A stretch of 64,000 nucleotides of DNA, taken from Thiocapsa marina 5811. GTDB taxonomy: Bacteria; Pseudomonadota; Gammaproteobacteria; Chromatiales; Chromatiaceae. Positions within the stretch are counted from its first letter, which is position 1, and every line of letters starts with the position of its first letter. The translations under genes were made by a program, and so were the position numbers. The notes under the pieces were generated by a model. The model worked only from the letters and a program-made list of their open reading frames with translations, did no database searches and was not told the origin of the DNA. The stretch lies in assembly GCF_000223985.1 (NCBI RefSeq), contig NZ_AFWV01000002.1:134501-198500 (forward strand), read 5' to 3'. Shown here in pieces: positions 42,370-50,545 of this stretch.

Positions 42370-43341
42370 TTAGGCGCTGGTGAAGTCGGGCAGGACATCC
42401 TCGGCCAGCCGGCGCATGGTCTCTTCGGTGTCGGCCCGATTGAAGCGCAGGTTCAGCGCCACGTGGTTGATGCCAATCTCCCGCAGCGCCTCCAGATAGG
42501 CGCGCAGCGGGTTCACCCCGAGCCGGAAGCCGAGGTGGATCGGCCGCGGTGGCGCCTGCGGGTCCTTGTCCAGGTCGATGTAGAGCGATTGCACCGCGGG
42601 CTTGAGTGGCCCGCCCGCGGCCGCGACGCGGGACCGCCAGTCGTCGAGGATGCTGGCCTGGGCCGCGATGCCGCGCGGGTAGGTGATCCAGCCGTGCCCG
42701 TGGCGGCTGATCCAGTCCGGGTCCTGCTGGCTGCCGCCGGTGATGAGCAGCGGCAGCCTGCCCGCCGTCGGCTTCGGCAGCAGATCCATGCCGCCATGCG
42801 GGCTGCCGAAGGCGTTCTCGAAGGCCGGGGCGTCCGCCCATAGCCGCTCGATGCTGTCGAAGGCATCGCGAAAGCGCTTGCCGCGCGCATCGAAGGCGAC
42901 ACCGAAGGCGGGATATTCCTCAGGCCGGTCACCCGAGGCGACGCCCAGCAACACCCGCCCGCCCGAGAGCACATCGGCGCTCGCCGCCGCCTTGGCGACG
43001 TGCACCGGATGGCGCAGCGGCAGCACGACGCTGGCGACGCCCAGCGCGATGCGGGTCGTCTGCCCCGCCAAGAGGCCGAGGTAGACGAAGGGGTCGAACG
43101 GCTGTCCGGCATCACCGAAGGAGGGCACGTTGAAGGGCACATCGCGCAGCCAGAGGGCCGAGAACCCCAGCGCCTCGGCCAGCCGGGCGCGCTCCAGATG
43201 CCGCTCCATCGAGGGCACCGGCCCCTCGGGATAGGCCTCGAGCGGCACCACGAGCCCGAGGCTCAGGCGGTTCACCTGGAAGGTGGTATCGAAGCCCCGG
43301 TTGATGTGCTCGAATCCTGCCGTGGTGACCTGCTCTTGCAT
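42370..43341 (-). CDS. LLM class (luciferase-like) oxidoreductase
   Basis: A 323-residue member of the luciferase-like monooxygenase family. Visible family parts are FSALWLRDVPFN, a strand with GVASVVLPLRHPVHVAKAAASAD, then LSGGRVLLGVASGDRPEEY. These are flavin-dependent (FMN or F420) oxidoreductases; the substrate is unknown. The start at 43341 has GGAG eight bases upstream; the 43383 start is less likely. A second, fragmentary copy of part of this gene (VQSLYIDLDK region) is found at about 46.5 kb, pointing to past recombination. Confidence 0.88.
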   Translation of the reverse strand: MQEQVTTAGFEHINRGFDTTFQVNRLSLGLVVPLEAYPEGPVPSMERHLERARLAEALGFSALWLRDVPFNVPSFGDAGQPFDPFVYLGLLAGQTTRIALGVASVVLPLRHPVHVAKAAASADVLSGGRVLLGVASGDRPEEYPAFGVAFDARGKRFRDAFDSIERLWADAPAFENAFGSPHGGMDLLPKPTAGRLPLLITGGSQQDPDWISRHGHGWITYPRGIAAQASILDDWRSRVAAAGGPLKPAVQSLYIDLDKDPQAPPRPIHLGFRLGVNPLRAYLEALREIGINHVALNLRFNRADTEETMRRLAEDVLPDFTSA

Positions 43342-43385
43342 CGGTTGGGCTCCTGTTTGGTGGGGATCATCGGCTTCGAACATGC

Positions 43386-43823
43386 CTAGTCGCCGGGCGT
43401 CGCGCGCGACACCTCGACGCCCCCATCGGTGCGGACATAGAGGATGGTGGCCGCGTCAGCCGCTGATGTCATCGGGTGCGTCGATGCGCCCTCGGTGCCC
43501 CAATAGCTGCCCGGCGCCAGGGTCCGGGTGTCCGTGTCGGTGATCTGGAGATCCAGTCGGCCCGCGATGACGACGCCGCGGAAGCTTGAGCCTTCGCTGC
43601 TGAGGGTGCCGGTGAATCCCGCCGGTAGCTTGATCAGGGCGCTGCGCAATGCAGTGCCGCGCGGGCTGCCCCAGAGCCAGGCCACCTGGGCGCTATCGCC
43701 GTTGGGCGGCGCCGCTGCCGCATCGCGCGGCCTGGCTTCGGATGCGTCGAGCCAGACCAGATTCGACGCGTCGACGTTGATGGGCCGTTCGCTGCTGTCG
43801 TAGGCCTCCTCCGGCAGCATCAC
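43386..43823 (-). CDS. DUF4437-like cupin protein
   Basis: A 145-residue frame with the features of DUF4437/ChrR-like cupins: PINVDASNLVWLDASEA, then ALIKLPAGFTGTLSSEGSSFRGVVIAGRLDLQ, and GSYWGTEGASTHP. Family proteins are often about twice as long with two cupin units, so this could be the C-terminal half of a larger ancestor. The start is a GTG/ATG pair at 43823-43820, 30 bases after the stop of the upstream dehydrogenase gene. In-frame sequence upstream of the start still reads like family sequence, so the true start may lie a little earlier. Confidence 0.65.
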   Translation of the reverse strand: MMLPEEAYDSSERPINVDASNLVWLDASEARPRDAAAAPPNGDSAQVAWLWGSPRGTALRSALIKLPAGFTGTLSSEGSSFRGVVIAGRLDLQITDTDTRTLAPGSYWGTEGASTHPMTSAADAATILYVRTDGGVEVSRATPGD

Positions 43824-43852
43824 CAGATAGGGGCCGCTGTCGATCTCGATAC

Positions 43853-44839
43853 TCAGAGTTCCACGACCACCTTGCCGATGGCCTGCCCGCTGGTGAGGCG
43901 GTCGTAGGCCTGCCCGACCTCGGCCAGACCGAAGCGCTGCTCATCGAGCAACGGCCGCAGCGCCCCCGCGTCGGCGATCTCGCCCAGCTTCGCCAGGATG
44001 GCGCCGTGGGCGGCGCGGTCGTGGTCATAGAGCATCGGGATCAGCATGAAGACCACGTGCAGCGACAGGCCTTTGAAGTGCGCCGGCGTCAGGTCCAGCT
44101 CGACCAGGGCGACCGTGGTGGCGATCTGGCCATTCAACGCCGCGGCCTCGAAGGACTTGGTCATGTTGGCCCCGCCGACGGAGTCGAAGACGACATCGAA
44201 GCCGGCGCCGCCGGTGTAGCGCTCGACGTAGTCGGCCACCTGCTCGGTGCGATAGTCGATGGCCGCGGCGCCGTAGCCCCCGATGACGCCCAGCGCCTTG
44301 TCGCCGCTGCCCGTGGCATGGACCTCGGCGCCTAAGTGCTTGGCCAGTTGCACCGCCACATGGCCCACGCCGCCCGCGCCGCCGTGCACCAGGATCTTCT
44401 GGCCGGCCGCCGCACCGGCGCGCGTCAGCCCTTCGTAGGCGGTGATGCCGACCAACGGCAACGCCGCGGCCTCGCGCATCGAGAGGGTCTTGGGCTTGTG
44501 TGCGATCAGGCGCGCATCGGCTGGCATGAGTTCCGCCAGCGCGCCCTGCAGGTCCGCGAGCCCGCCGGCGCAGCCGAAGATCTCGTCGCCCGGCGCGAAC
44601 CCCGTCACGCCCTCGCCGACGGCCTCGATGGTGCCGGCGAAGTCCATGCCGAGCACCGCGGGCAGCTCGGGGGCCAACGGCAGTTCCTTGCCCAGGTCAC
44701 GGATCATGGTGTCCACCGTATTCACGCTGGTGGCGGCGACGCGCACCAGTACATGCCCGGGCTCAAGGGCGGGGCGGGGCAGCTCGACGGCTTCGAAAGC
44801 GGCATCGCTACCGTAGGCGTTGAGGATCATGGCTTTCAT
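43853..44839 (-). CDS. Zinc-independent quinone oxidoreductase-like dehydrogenase (MDR family)
   Basis: A 328-residue medium-chain dehydrogenase/reductase. It has the GroES-like N-terminal domain (VAATSVNTVDTMIRDLG, GMDFAGTIEAVGEGV) and the nucleotide-binding domain with HGGAGGVGHVAVQLAKHLGA. The structural and catalytic zinc ligands of alcohol dehydrogenases are missing, as in quinone oxidoreductases. The start at 44839 has GGAGA seven bases upstream. It is the first gene of the four-gene minus-strand run and is divergent from a LysR regulator, which probably controls it. Confidence 0.9.
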   Translation of the reverse strand: MKAMILNAYGSDAAFEAVELPRPALEPGHVLVRVAATSVNTVDTMIRDLGKELPLAPELPAVLGMDFAGTIEAVGEGVTGFAPGDEIFGCAGGLADLQGALAELMPADARLIAHKPKTLSMREAAALPLVGITAYEGLTRAGAAAGQKILVHGGAGGVGHVAVQLAKHLGAEVHATGSGDKALGVIGGYGAAAIDYRTEQVADYVERYTGGAGFDVVFDSVGGANMTKSFEAAALNGQIATTVALVELDLTPAHFKGLSLHVVFMLIPMLYDHDRAAHGAILAKLGEIADAGALRPLLDEQRFGLAEVGQAYDRLTSGQAIGKVVVEL

Positions 44840-44912
44840 GGTGCTTCTCCGGGCTGGGTGATCGAGTGATGGGCCATAGGCTATAGCTTCGTGATACGGA
44901 TAAAAATGGGCT

Positions 44913-44929
44913 ATTCTTGATTCCAGAAT
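44913..44929. promoter_or_regulatory. Inverted repeat in LysR divergent promoter region
   Basis: ATTCT, seven bases, AGAAT: a perfect five-base inverted repeat of 17 bases in total in the 111-base gap between the dehydrogenase operon and the LysR gene. LysR regulators commonly bind such T-N11-A-like dyads in the divergent promoter they control. The surrounding sequence is unusually AT-rich, as expected of promoters. Functional role is inferred from position. Confidence 0.45.
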
Positions 44930-44950
44930 TCGCGTTTTGGATAAAATGCA

Positions 44951-45859
44951 GTGGACACCGACAGCCTGCGGCTCTTTGTCCTCGCGGCCGAGAAGCTCAA
45001 CATCAGCGCCGCCGGTCGTGCGCTCGGCATGGCGCCGGCCGTGGCCAGCGCCCGGCTGGCGAAGCTGGAGAAGGGATTGGGGGCGGACCTGCTGCGCCGA
45101 TCGACGCGCAAGGTGAGCCTGTCGCTGGAGGGGGCCGAGTTCCTGCCCTTCGCCCGCGAGATCCTGGCGCAAGAGGCCGCCGCTCATGCCGCCCTTGGGC
45201 ATGGTCAAGTCACGGCGACGGGGACCCTGCGCTTCACGGCGCCGAGCACCTTCGCCCAGCTCTACATCGCGCCCCTGCTGCCGGCCTTCCTGGAACGGCA
45301 TCCGGGCATCGACCTCGACCTGCGGCTCACCGATCTGGAGATGGATCTGATCCAGGGCAGCTTCGATCTGGCGCTACGCAATGCCGTGCTCGCGGACAGC
45401 AGCCTGAAGGCGCGCAAGCTGGCCGACGACAGCCGCGTGCTCTGCGCCTCGCCTGCCTATCTGGCGCGGCACGGCACGCCCGAGCGCCCGGAGGCACTGG
45501 CCAGGCACCAGCTGATCGCCTTCAAGGAGGCGTCGCCGATCCGTCTGGTTGGGCGCGATGGGGCAACCGCTCAGGTCGATCCACGCCTGGCAGGCTGCCG
45601 GCTCAGCGTCGACGACGGCCTGAGCCAGAAGCTGGCCACGGTCGCCGGCGCGGGCATCTCCATCAACGCGCTCTGGAGCGTCCACCGCGAACTCGCCGAC
45701 GGCAGCCTGGTGCGGGTGCTGCCCGATTACCGGATCGACGACCAGACCGCCCTCTGGCTGGTCTACCCCAAGGCGAACGTGCTGACCGCGAAGGTCCGGG
45801 TGTTTATCGATTTCCTGGTGGAGCAGCTCGGGGATACCACCGCCTGGGCCGGTGATTGA
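44951..45859 (+). CDS. LysR family transcriptional regulator
   Basis: A 302-residue regulator with an N-terminal winged helix-turn-helix (SLRLFVLAAEKLNISAAGRALG, then SARLAKLEKGLGADLLRRSTRKV) and a co-inducer-binding domain (FDLALRNAVLADSSLKARKLADD, RVLCASPAYLARHG). The start is a GTG at 44951. It is divergent from the dehydrogenase/cupin/LLM/SDR operon, the usual arrangement of a LysR regulator and its target. The inducer is unknown; the targets suggest electrophile, quinone or redox stress. Confidence 0.9.
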   Translation: MDTDSLRLFVLAAEKLNISAAGRALGMAPAVASARLAKLEKGLGADLLRRSTRKVSLSLEGAEFLPFAREILAQEAAAHAALGHGQVTATGTLRFTAPSTFAQLYIAPLLPAFLERHPGIDLDLRLTDLEMDLIQGSFDLALRNAVLADSSLKARKLADDSRVLCASPAYLARHGTPERPEALARHQLIAFKEASPIRLVGRDGATAQVDPRLAGCRLSVDDGLSQKLATVAGAGISINALWSVHRELADGSLVRVLPDYRIDDQTALWLVYPKANVLTAKVRVFIDFLVEQLGDTTAWAGD

Positions 45860-45975
45860 GTGTTCTGCTTCATGTCCGAGGAGGGCGGCGGCGGCATGGC
45901 TTCGCGCAATGCGCGCTCTCGTCTTGCGATGACTGTAGTCGGTCGATTACAGTTGCGGGATGTTTACGATCAATT

Positions 45976-46053
45976 CTGGGAGGCGGGGACAAATCGACCC
46001 AGCAAGACGATATCGCCAAGGCCATCGCACTGGCGTCCAGGTTGGAGGACTGA
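45976..46053 (+). pseudogene. RelE/ParE-type toxin remnant (C-terminal fragment)
   Basis: The last 25 codons before a stop read GGGDKSTQQDDIAKAIALAS, the characteristic C-terminus of the RelE/ParE-like addiction module killer proteins (usually LLCGGDKSTQ..DI..A). The preceding part of the toxin is absent; upstream sequence in this frame is unrelated. It is followed after four bases by an intact antitoxin gene, so the locus is a toxin-antitoxin pair that has lost most of its toxin. Confidence 0.6.
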
Positions 46054-46057
46054 TTCG

Positions 46058-46357
46058 ATGAGCGAAACGACCCGCATTGCCGATTTGCCCGAGTTCGACA
46101 TCACCGAGCACCTGGAAGACGACCAGGCCATCGCCGAGTATCTGACCGTCGTCTTGGAGGATGATGATCCCGCGCTGCTGGCGGCGGCCCTGGGCGACAT
46201 CGCCCGCGCCCGCGGCATGACCGAGATCGCCCGGTTGAGCGGTATCACGCGCGAGGCCCTCTACAAGGCGCTACGCGCCGATGCAGCGCCGCGCTTCGAT
46301 ACCATCAACCGCGTCTGTCACGCGCTGGGCGTCAAACTGGTGGCGCAGACGAGGTGA
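46058..46357 (+). CDS. Addiction module antitoxin (HigA-like, XRE)
   Basis: A 99-residue antitoxin. The N-terminus has the family opening FDITEHLEDDQAIAEYL, and a helix-turn-helix follows in MTEIARLSGITREALYKALR, closing with FDTINRVCHALGVKL. These proteins repress their own operon and block a RelE/ParE-type toxin. The ATG has GGAGG upstream. Only the last 25 codons of the toxin precede it, so it appears to be an orphan antitoxin. Confidence 0.85.
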   Translation: MSETTRIADLPEFDITEHLEDDQAIAEYLTVVLEDDDPALLAAALGDIARARGMTEIARLSGITREALYKALRADAAPRFDTINRVCHALGVKLVAQTR

Positions 46358-46390
46358 ACGCGAGATCAGTCCTCCGACGGCACGACCGCA

Positions 46391-46876
46391 TCACGCCTTG
46401 CCGTTGGAATCGATTTGGGACTGCCCGGCAGAGAGCGCCTCGCGCCGTCTCGGCAACGTATCCTCGGCAAGAAATGCCTGCGGGTGCTTGTCCAGATCGA
46501 TGTACAGCGACTGCACCGCCGGTTTGAGCCACCCGCCCGCCGCGGCGATGCGCGTCTGCCAGTCTTCGACGATGCGGTGTTGTCGCTCACCCCCGAGGAA
46601 GCCGCGGAACGCTTGGCTGTCGTACATGGCATCCTCCAATGCCTCGTCGGCTAGCCCGAACCACTGCTGGAGAAAATGCATCCGCAGCATCCGCTCCAGG
46701 CCGATCGGCGGGCGACCGCGGCCCCGATCCGTCTGTGCATAGCTGACGGGCCTCAGCTCATCGAGCAGTCGATCCCAAGGCACGATCGGCTCCATCTCGG
46801 CCAGAAAGCGCTCGCGCCGCGTCGTCTTGCGCTTGGCGTCGTACTCGGCTTGGGCGAAGCCGATCTGATGGGGCAT
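46391..46876 (-). pseudogene. Chimeric frame: truncated IS5 transposase joined to LLM and LysR fragments
   Basis: A 161-codon open frame built of three pieces. Residues 1-96 are the N-terminus of an IS5 family transposase (RRERFLAEMEPIVPWDRLL, GRPPIGLERMLRMHFLQQW, YDSQAFRGF). Residues about 103-134 repeat a piece of the LLM oxidoreductase found at 42.4-43.3 kb (DWQTRIAAAGGWLKPAVQSL, then YIDLDK). From about 134 it continues FLAEDTLPRRREALS, nearly the same as the C-terminal tail of the LysR gene at 48.0 kb. The transposase lacks its catalytic part. It is a recombination scar that happens to remain open. Confidence 0.75.
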
Positions 46877-47018
46877 GGCACTGACCTCCGCGGGAGCCGC
46901 TGTGACGGTGCTATGATGCCCGCCTAGCCCTTTTGATCTGGGGCGAATTTTTCAGCGTCTCCTGAGTGGCAACGGACACAGCACTGGATCGTTGTCGCGA
47001 TCATTGTTTGGATTCACG

Positions 47019-47966
47019 ATGAAACTGCTTCTCCGCACCATCGCTTTATTCGTCGCTGCTACGGCCACTGCTGTTGCTCAGGACGCCGCTTTTACCACTG
47101 GTCTCGCGGTCACCACGAACCCCGGTCTTGTGGATTGTAGTGGCGGCTCCCGCGTCAGTGCCGTTGGCGAGATTGCCGACGACGGCGGGGCGCTCTGGGT
47201 CGTTCCGGCCGCGACACACTTCGGCAGCGCGCCTGCGGCAGCCGACCTTTTTAACCCATGCGGTGGCGTCCAGCTCTCGGGATTTTCGGCGTTCGATGCC
47301 GCCTCGGTGCCGGTCATGGACGCCGGCGGAACGGAAGCATTCACCGCCTTTATTTTCGCGGACAACTATTTCGAGTTGAACGTCAACGGCGTCCTGATTG
47401 CCGTCGACCCGGTGCCATTTACCCCGTTCAACTCCAACGTGGTCCGGTTCCGAGCCGACCGCCCGGTCACCCTGGCAGTCATGGGTGTCGATTGGGAGGA
47501 GCACCTCGGGCTCGGTTCTGAACACAATCGCGGCAAGGCGTACCACCCGGGCGATGCGGGGTTTGTGATGCAGGTGCGTGATGCCTCTGGCGCAATTGTG
47601 GCAATCACCGATCACACCTGGAAGGCGCAGACCTTCTACACCGCGCCGCTTAATGCCCGCGAATGTCTTGTCATCGACGGCGCCGTGCGCGACAGCTCCG
47701 CCTGCGCGATGCAGGGCGTTGACGACGGCACGTCCTTCTCCGCCGCTCACTGGCCTCTGCCCGAAGGCTGGACGGCGCCCGACTTCGACGATTCAGCATG
47801 GCCGGACGCCGTGACCTTCAGCAATGAAACCGTCGGCGTGTACAACAAGCCGGCCTATACCAACTTCAGCGAACTGTTCGACGACCCGGCAGCGGATGCC
47901 GTCTTCATCTGGTCATCGAACCTCGTGCTCGACAACCTCGTTCTCTCGCGGAAGACCTTCGAATAG
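47019..47966 (+). CDS. Exported protein of unknown function
   Basis: A 315-residue protein with an N-terminal Sec signal (MKLLLRTIALFVAATATAVA-QD). The mature part is rich in Asp, Gly and aromatic residues and beta-strand-like, with segments such as FTAFIFADNYFELNVNG and HWPLPEGWTAPDFDDSAWPDAV. The latter resembles the W-x-x-P-x-F-D-D-S-x-W pattern common in galactose-binding-like jelly-roll domains. Four Cys may form disulphides. No enzyme motif is seen. It is read alone, between the IS5 chimera and the convergent LysR gene; a short tandem Ala/Thr signal region is ordinary. Confidence 0.65.
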   Translation: MKLLLRTIALFVAATATAVAQDAAFTTGLAVTTNPGLVDCSGGSRVSAVGEIADDGGALWVVPAATHFGSAPAAADLFNPCGGVQLSGFSAFDAASVPVMDAGGTEAFTAFIFADNYFELNVNGVLIAVDPVPFTPFNSNVVRFRADRPVTLAVMGVDWEEHLGLGSEHNRGKAYHPGDAGFVMQVRDASGAIVAITDHTWKAQTFYTAPLNARECLVIDGAVRDSSACAMQGVDDGTSFSAAHWPLPEGWTAPDFDDSAWPDAVTFSNETVGVYNKPAYTNFSELFDDPAADAVFIWSSNLVLDNLVLSRKTFE

Positions 47967-47989
47967 GCTGCTCGAGCATTGCATCAACG

Positions 47990-48010
47990 CCGCTGACGAC
48001 CGTCAGGCGG
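47990..48010. terminator. Possible bidirectional terminator between convergent genes
   Basis: A short stem, CCGCTGAC, loop GACC, GTCAG with one bulged G, then CGG, lies between the stop of the exported-protein gene and the stop of the convergent LysR gene. It has eight pairs and no clear T run, so its role as terminator is tentative. Confidence 0.35.
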
Positions 48011-48011
48011 G

Positions 48012-48956
48012 TCATGGAGCGCGATGACGTCGAGTCGTCGGCGTTTCCGGCACGGAGAGGACATCCCGACGTCTCGGTAACGCATCCTCGGCAAGAAACG
48101 CGACAAATCTCCGGCTTAGCGCGCTTGGGGTCGCGTTGGCGGGCCAGAGCGCGTAGACACTCGGGCTTGGTAGTTCCCAGTCGGGGAGCACATGCACCAG
48201 GTGGTTCTCCGCAAGTGCTTGCGCGACGTCCAGTTCCAACAGCGGTGTCAGCCCCATCCCCGCCAGCGCGAGTCCTTTCGCGGCAGTGGCGCTATCGACA
48301 CTGATTCGGCTCCGGCAATCGATCCTGCGCTGCTGGTTGTTCGGGCCGATGAAGTCGAGATGCTTCTCCAGCATGGTCATCGCGATCCAGTCCATGTCGG
48401 TCAGGTCGTCGGGCGTGGTGATGCGCTTGCGCTCGGCAACGTAGTCAGGGCTGGCGCAGAGGCGCACCGCCAGGGTCATCAGCTTGCGGGCCTTTAACCC
48501 GGAATCCTCGAGCCACCCAATCCGGATGGCGAGATCGAAGCCATCGGCGACCAGGTTGGTCGGCCGATCATCAAAGCTGATGTTCAGCGCCACCTTCGGA
48601 AAGGCGCGGGCGAAGTCCGCCAGATCTTCGACGAACGGGGTGCCCGCGAGCATCGCCGGCGCCGTGATCCTGAGCGTACCGGACGGTGTTTCACTGACCG
48701 CGCTGACCGCGTCCAACCCGCGCCGCGCCGCACTGAGCATCTCGCGACAGGCCGCGACGAGCCGATGGCCGTCTGGACTCAGGGCCAGGCGCCGGGTGGT
48801 GCGGTAGAGCAGGGTCACGCCGAGCTGGCGCTCGAGCTCGGCCACATGGTGGCTGACCACCGACGGGGAGAGGCCGAGGGAGGCAGCCGCACCGCGGAAC
48901 GACCCCTTGTCAACGACCTCCGTGAAGACCGCCATGCTGCGCAGATGCTCGATCAT
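48012..48956 (-). CDS. LysR family transcriptional regulator
   Basis: A 314-residue regulator with the LysR DNA-binding domain (SMAVFTEVVDKGSFRGAAAS, SVVSHHVAELERQLGVTLLY) and the binding domain (FDLAIRIGWLEDSGLKARKL, VRLCASPDYVAERKR). The C-terminus is extended by about 20 residues (EDALPRRRDVLS..) similar to the tail of the chimeric frame at 46.4 kb, so the end may have been changed by recombination. It is divergent from the ferric-reductase-like/NmrA/OsmC operon, its likely target. The ATG at 48956 gives the standard family N-terminus. Confidence 0.88.
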   Translation of the reverse strand: MIEHLRSMAVFTEVVDKGSFRGAAASLGLSPSVVSHHVAELERQLGVTLLYRTTRRLALSPDGHRLVAACREMLSAARRGLDAVSAVSETPSGTLRITAPAMLAGTPFVEDLADFARAFPKVALNISFDDRPTNLVADGFDLAIRIGWLEDSGLKARKLMTLAVRLCASPDYVAERKRITTPDDLTDMDWIAMTMLEKHLDFIGPNNQQRRIDCRSRISVDSATAAKGLALAGMGLTPLLELDVAQALAENHLVHVLPDWELPSPSVYALWPANATPSALSRRFVAFLAEDALPRRRDVLSVPETPTTRRHRAP

Positions 48957-49061
48957 TGTTCGATCTGGTCGAATGAAGAAAACGAACCCTGGTAGCTTAT
49001 CGCACAAAGGTCGGTCCGTTAGGCTTTTCGCATGTTCAACCTGCCTCCCATCGGAGCGACC

Positions 49062-49655
49062 ATGCCGAAGCATCTCACCAGCCTGCTGGGCTCCCCGTTG
49101 TTTCTCTGGACCCTGCTTGCCCTGCCATCGGTCGGCATGGTCGCCAGCGGCATGGACTATGGACAAGTGATGCATGCCAGCGGCGAATTCTCGGCTCGCC
49201 TGCTGATCCTGTCGCTGGCCGTGTCGCCGCTACTGAGCTTGTTCCCCGGTCGCGCTTGGGGGCGTTGGCTGCTGCGCAGACGCCGTTGGATCGGCGTTGC
49301 TGCCTTCGGTTACGGGGTGCTGCACACGCTTTTCTATCTGATGGAGGCAGGGACCTGGTCCGCCGTCGCCGGCGACCTGATGGAGGCAGGGATCTGGACC
49401 GGCTGGCTCGCCTTTCTGCTGTTCGTGCCGCCGGCCCTGACCAGCAATGACGCATCGGTGCGCCGGCTCGGCCGGCGCTGGAAGCCGCTGCAACGCTTGG
49501 TCTACGGGGCGGCCGTATTGACCCTGCTCCACTGGGCCCTGGTTGATGGTCATTGGCTGCCGGCCTTGGTCAACTTTGCCCCGTTGGTGCTGCTGCAGCT
49601 GGCTCGCCTGCTGAGGAATCGTCCGACACTGACGCCACGGGAGAGCTCCCGATGA
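49062..49655 (+). CDS. Ferric reductase-like transmembrane protein
   Basis: A 197-residue multi-helix membrane protein resembling the YedZ/MsrQ ferric-reductase-like family: RRRRWIGVAAFGYGVLHTLFYLM with its heme-binding-type His, then RRLGRRWKPLQRLVYGAAVL and a late LHW. It probably carries heme and passes electrons across the membrane. A 13-residue direct duplication (LMEAGTW..., LMEAGIW) lies in the middle. The start with GGAG at 49062 is preferred over 49032. Its stop overlaps the start of the NmrA-like gene (ATGA), so the genes are coupled. Confidence 0.8.
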   Translation: MPKHLTSLLGSPLFLWTLLALPSVGMVASGMDYGQVMHASGEFSARLLILSLAVSPLLSLFPGRAWGRWLLRRRRWIGVAAFGYGVLHTLFYLMEAGTWSAVAGDLMEAGIWTGWLAFLLFVPPALTSNDASVRRLGRRWKPLQRLVYGAAVLTLLHWALVDGHWLPALVNFAPLVLLQLARLLRNRPTLTPRESSR

Positions 49656-50545
49656 TCGGGGTGATGTCGGCGAGCGGACAGCTCGGCGTTGGTGTGGTCG
49701 GGCATCTGTTGCGCAATGGGGTTGCTCCGACGGGGCTCGCGGCGCTGACGCGTGACCCCGCCAAGCTCGGGCACTTCGCGGATCTCGGCGTTCAGGTCCG
49801 GCCAGCGGACTACACGGACTGCGCAAGCCTGTCCCAGGCCTTCCGAGACGTGGACAGCCTCGTGCTGATCCCGACCAAGAGTCCGGTCGTCAGGCGCATC
49901 CAGGAGCACGCCAATGCCTTGGAGGCCGCACGGCAGGCGGGTGTTCGGCGGATCATTCTCCTGTCCATCAGCGCGGCTCGGCCGGATTCCCGATCCATCG
50001 TCGCCCCATTCTATCTGTATGCCGAATCCGCGACGCGCCTGTCCGGCATGGATTGGCTCATCCTGCGCATGGGGCTCTATCTGGACCCGCTGGTGGACTG
50101 GGCGCCCGAGTTGGCAGCCACCGGGCAACTGCCCTATCCAGTCGAGCGGGGTCGCGTCGCCTATGTTGTGCGCGATGACGTGGCTCGGGCCGCGGCCGCC
50201 GCGGCGCTCTCGCCGGGGACCCGTGGCGAGGTGCTGGAGCTGACCGGCCCCGCGGCGATCTCCATGACCGAGCTCGCGGCCGACCTCAGCACGGCAACCG
50301 GTCGCGAGATCCGCTTTCAGGCGGTCGGCGAGGAGGCGTTCCTGAACATCTGCCTGCAAGGCGGCGAACCGCCGCTGATCAGCCAGATATTGATCTCGCT
50401 CTATCGCGCCGTCGACGCGGGCGAGTTCGCTCGCGCCACGGACCACATCGAGCGCCTCACGGGCACGCCGGCACGTGGCGCCCTCGACTATCTGACGGAC
50501 GTTCTGTCCAACATCTCCCACACAACCCGGAGCACATCAGCATGA
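49652..50545 (+). CDS. NmrA-like NAD(P)H-binding protein
   Basis: A 297-residue atypical SDR of the NmrA/quinone oxidoreductase type. The N-terminus has a Rossmann motif variant (SASGQLGVGVVGHLLRNG), followed by LAALTRDPAKLGHFADLG and the DVDSLVLIPTKSPVVRRIQEHANALEAA region common to this family. The family includes NADPH-dependent quinone reductases and redox sensors. It overlaps both the upstream membrane protein and the downstream OsmC gene by four bases, a tightly coupled operon. Confidence 0.88.
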   Translation: MIGVMSASGQLGVGVVGHLLRNGVAPTGLAALTRDPAKLGHFADLGVQVRPADYTDCASLSQAFRDVDSLVLIPTKSPVVRRIQEHANALEAARQAGVRRIILLSISAARPDSRSIVAPFYLYAESATRLSGMDWLILRMGLYLDPLVDWAPELAATGQLPYPVERGRVAYVVRDDVARAAAAAALSPGTRGEVLELTGPAAISMTELAADLSTATGREIRFQAVGEEAFLNICLQGGEPPLISQILISLYRAVDAGEFARATDHIERLTGTPARGALDYLTDVLSNISHTTRSTSA

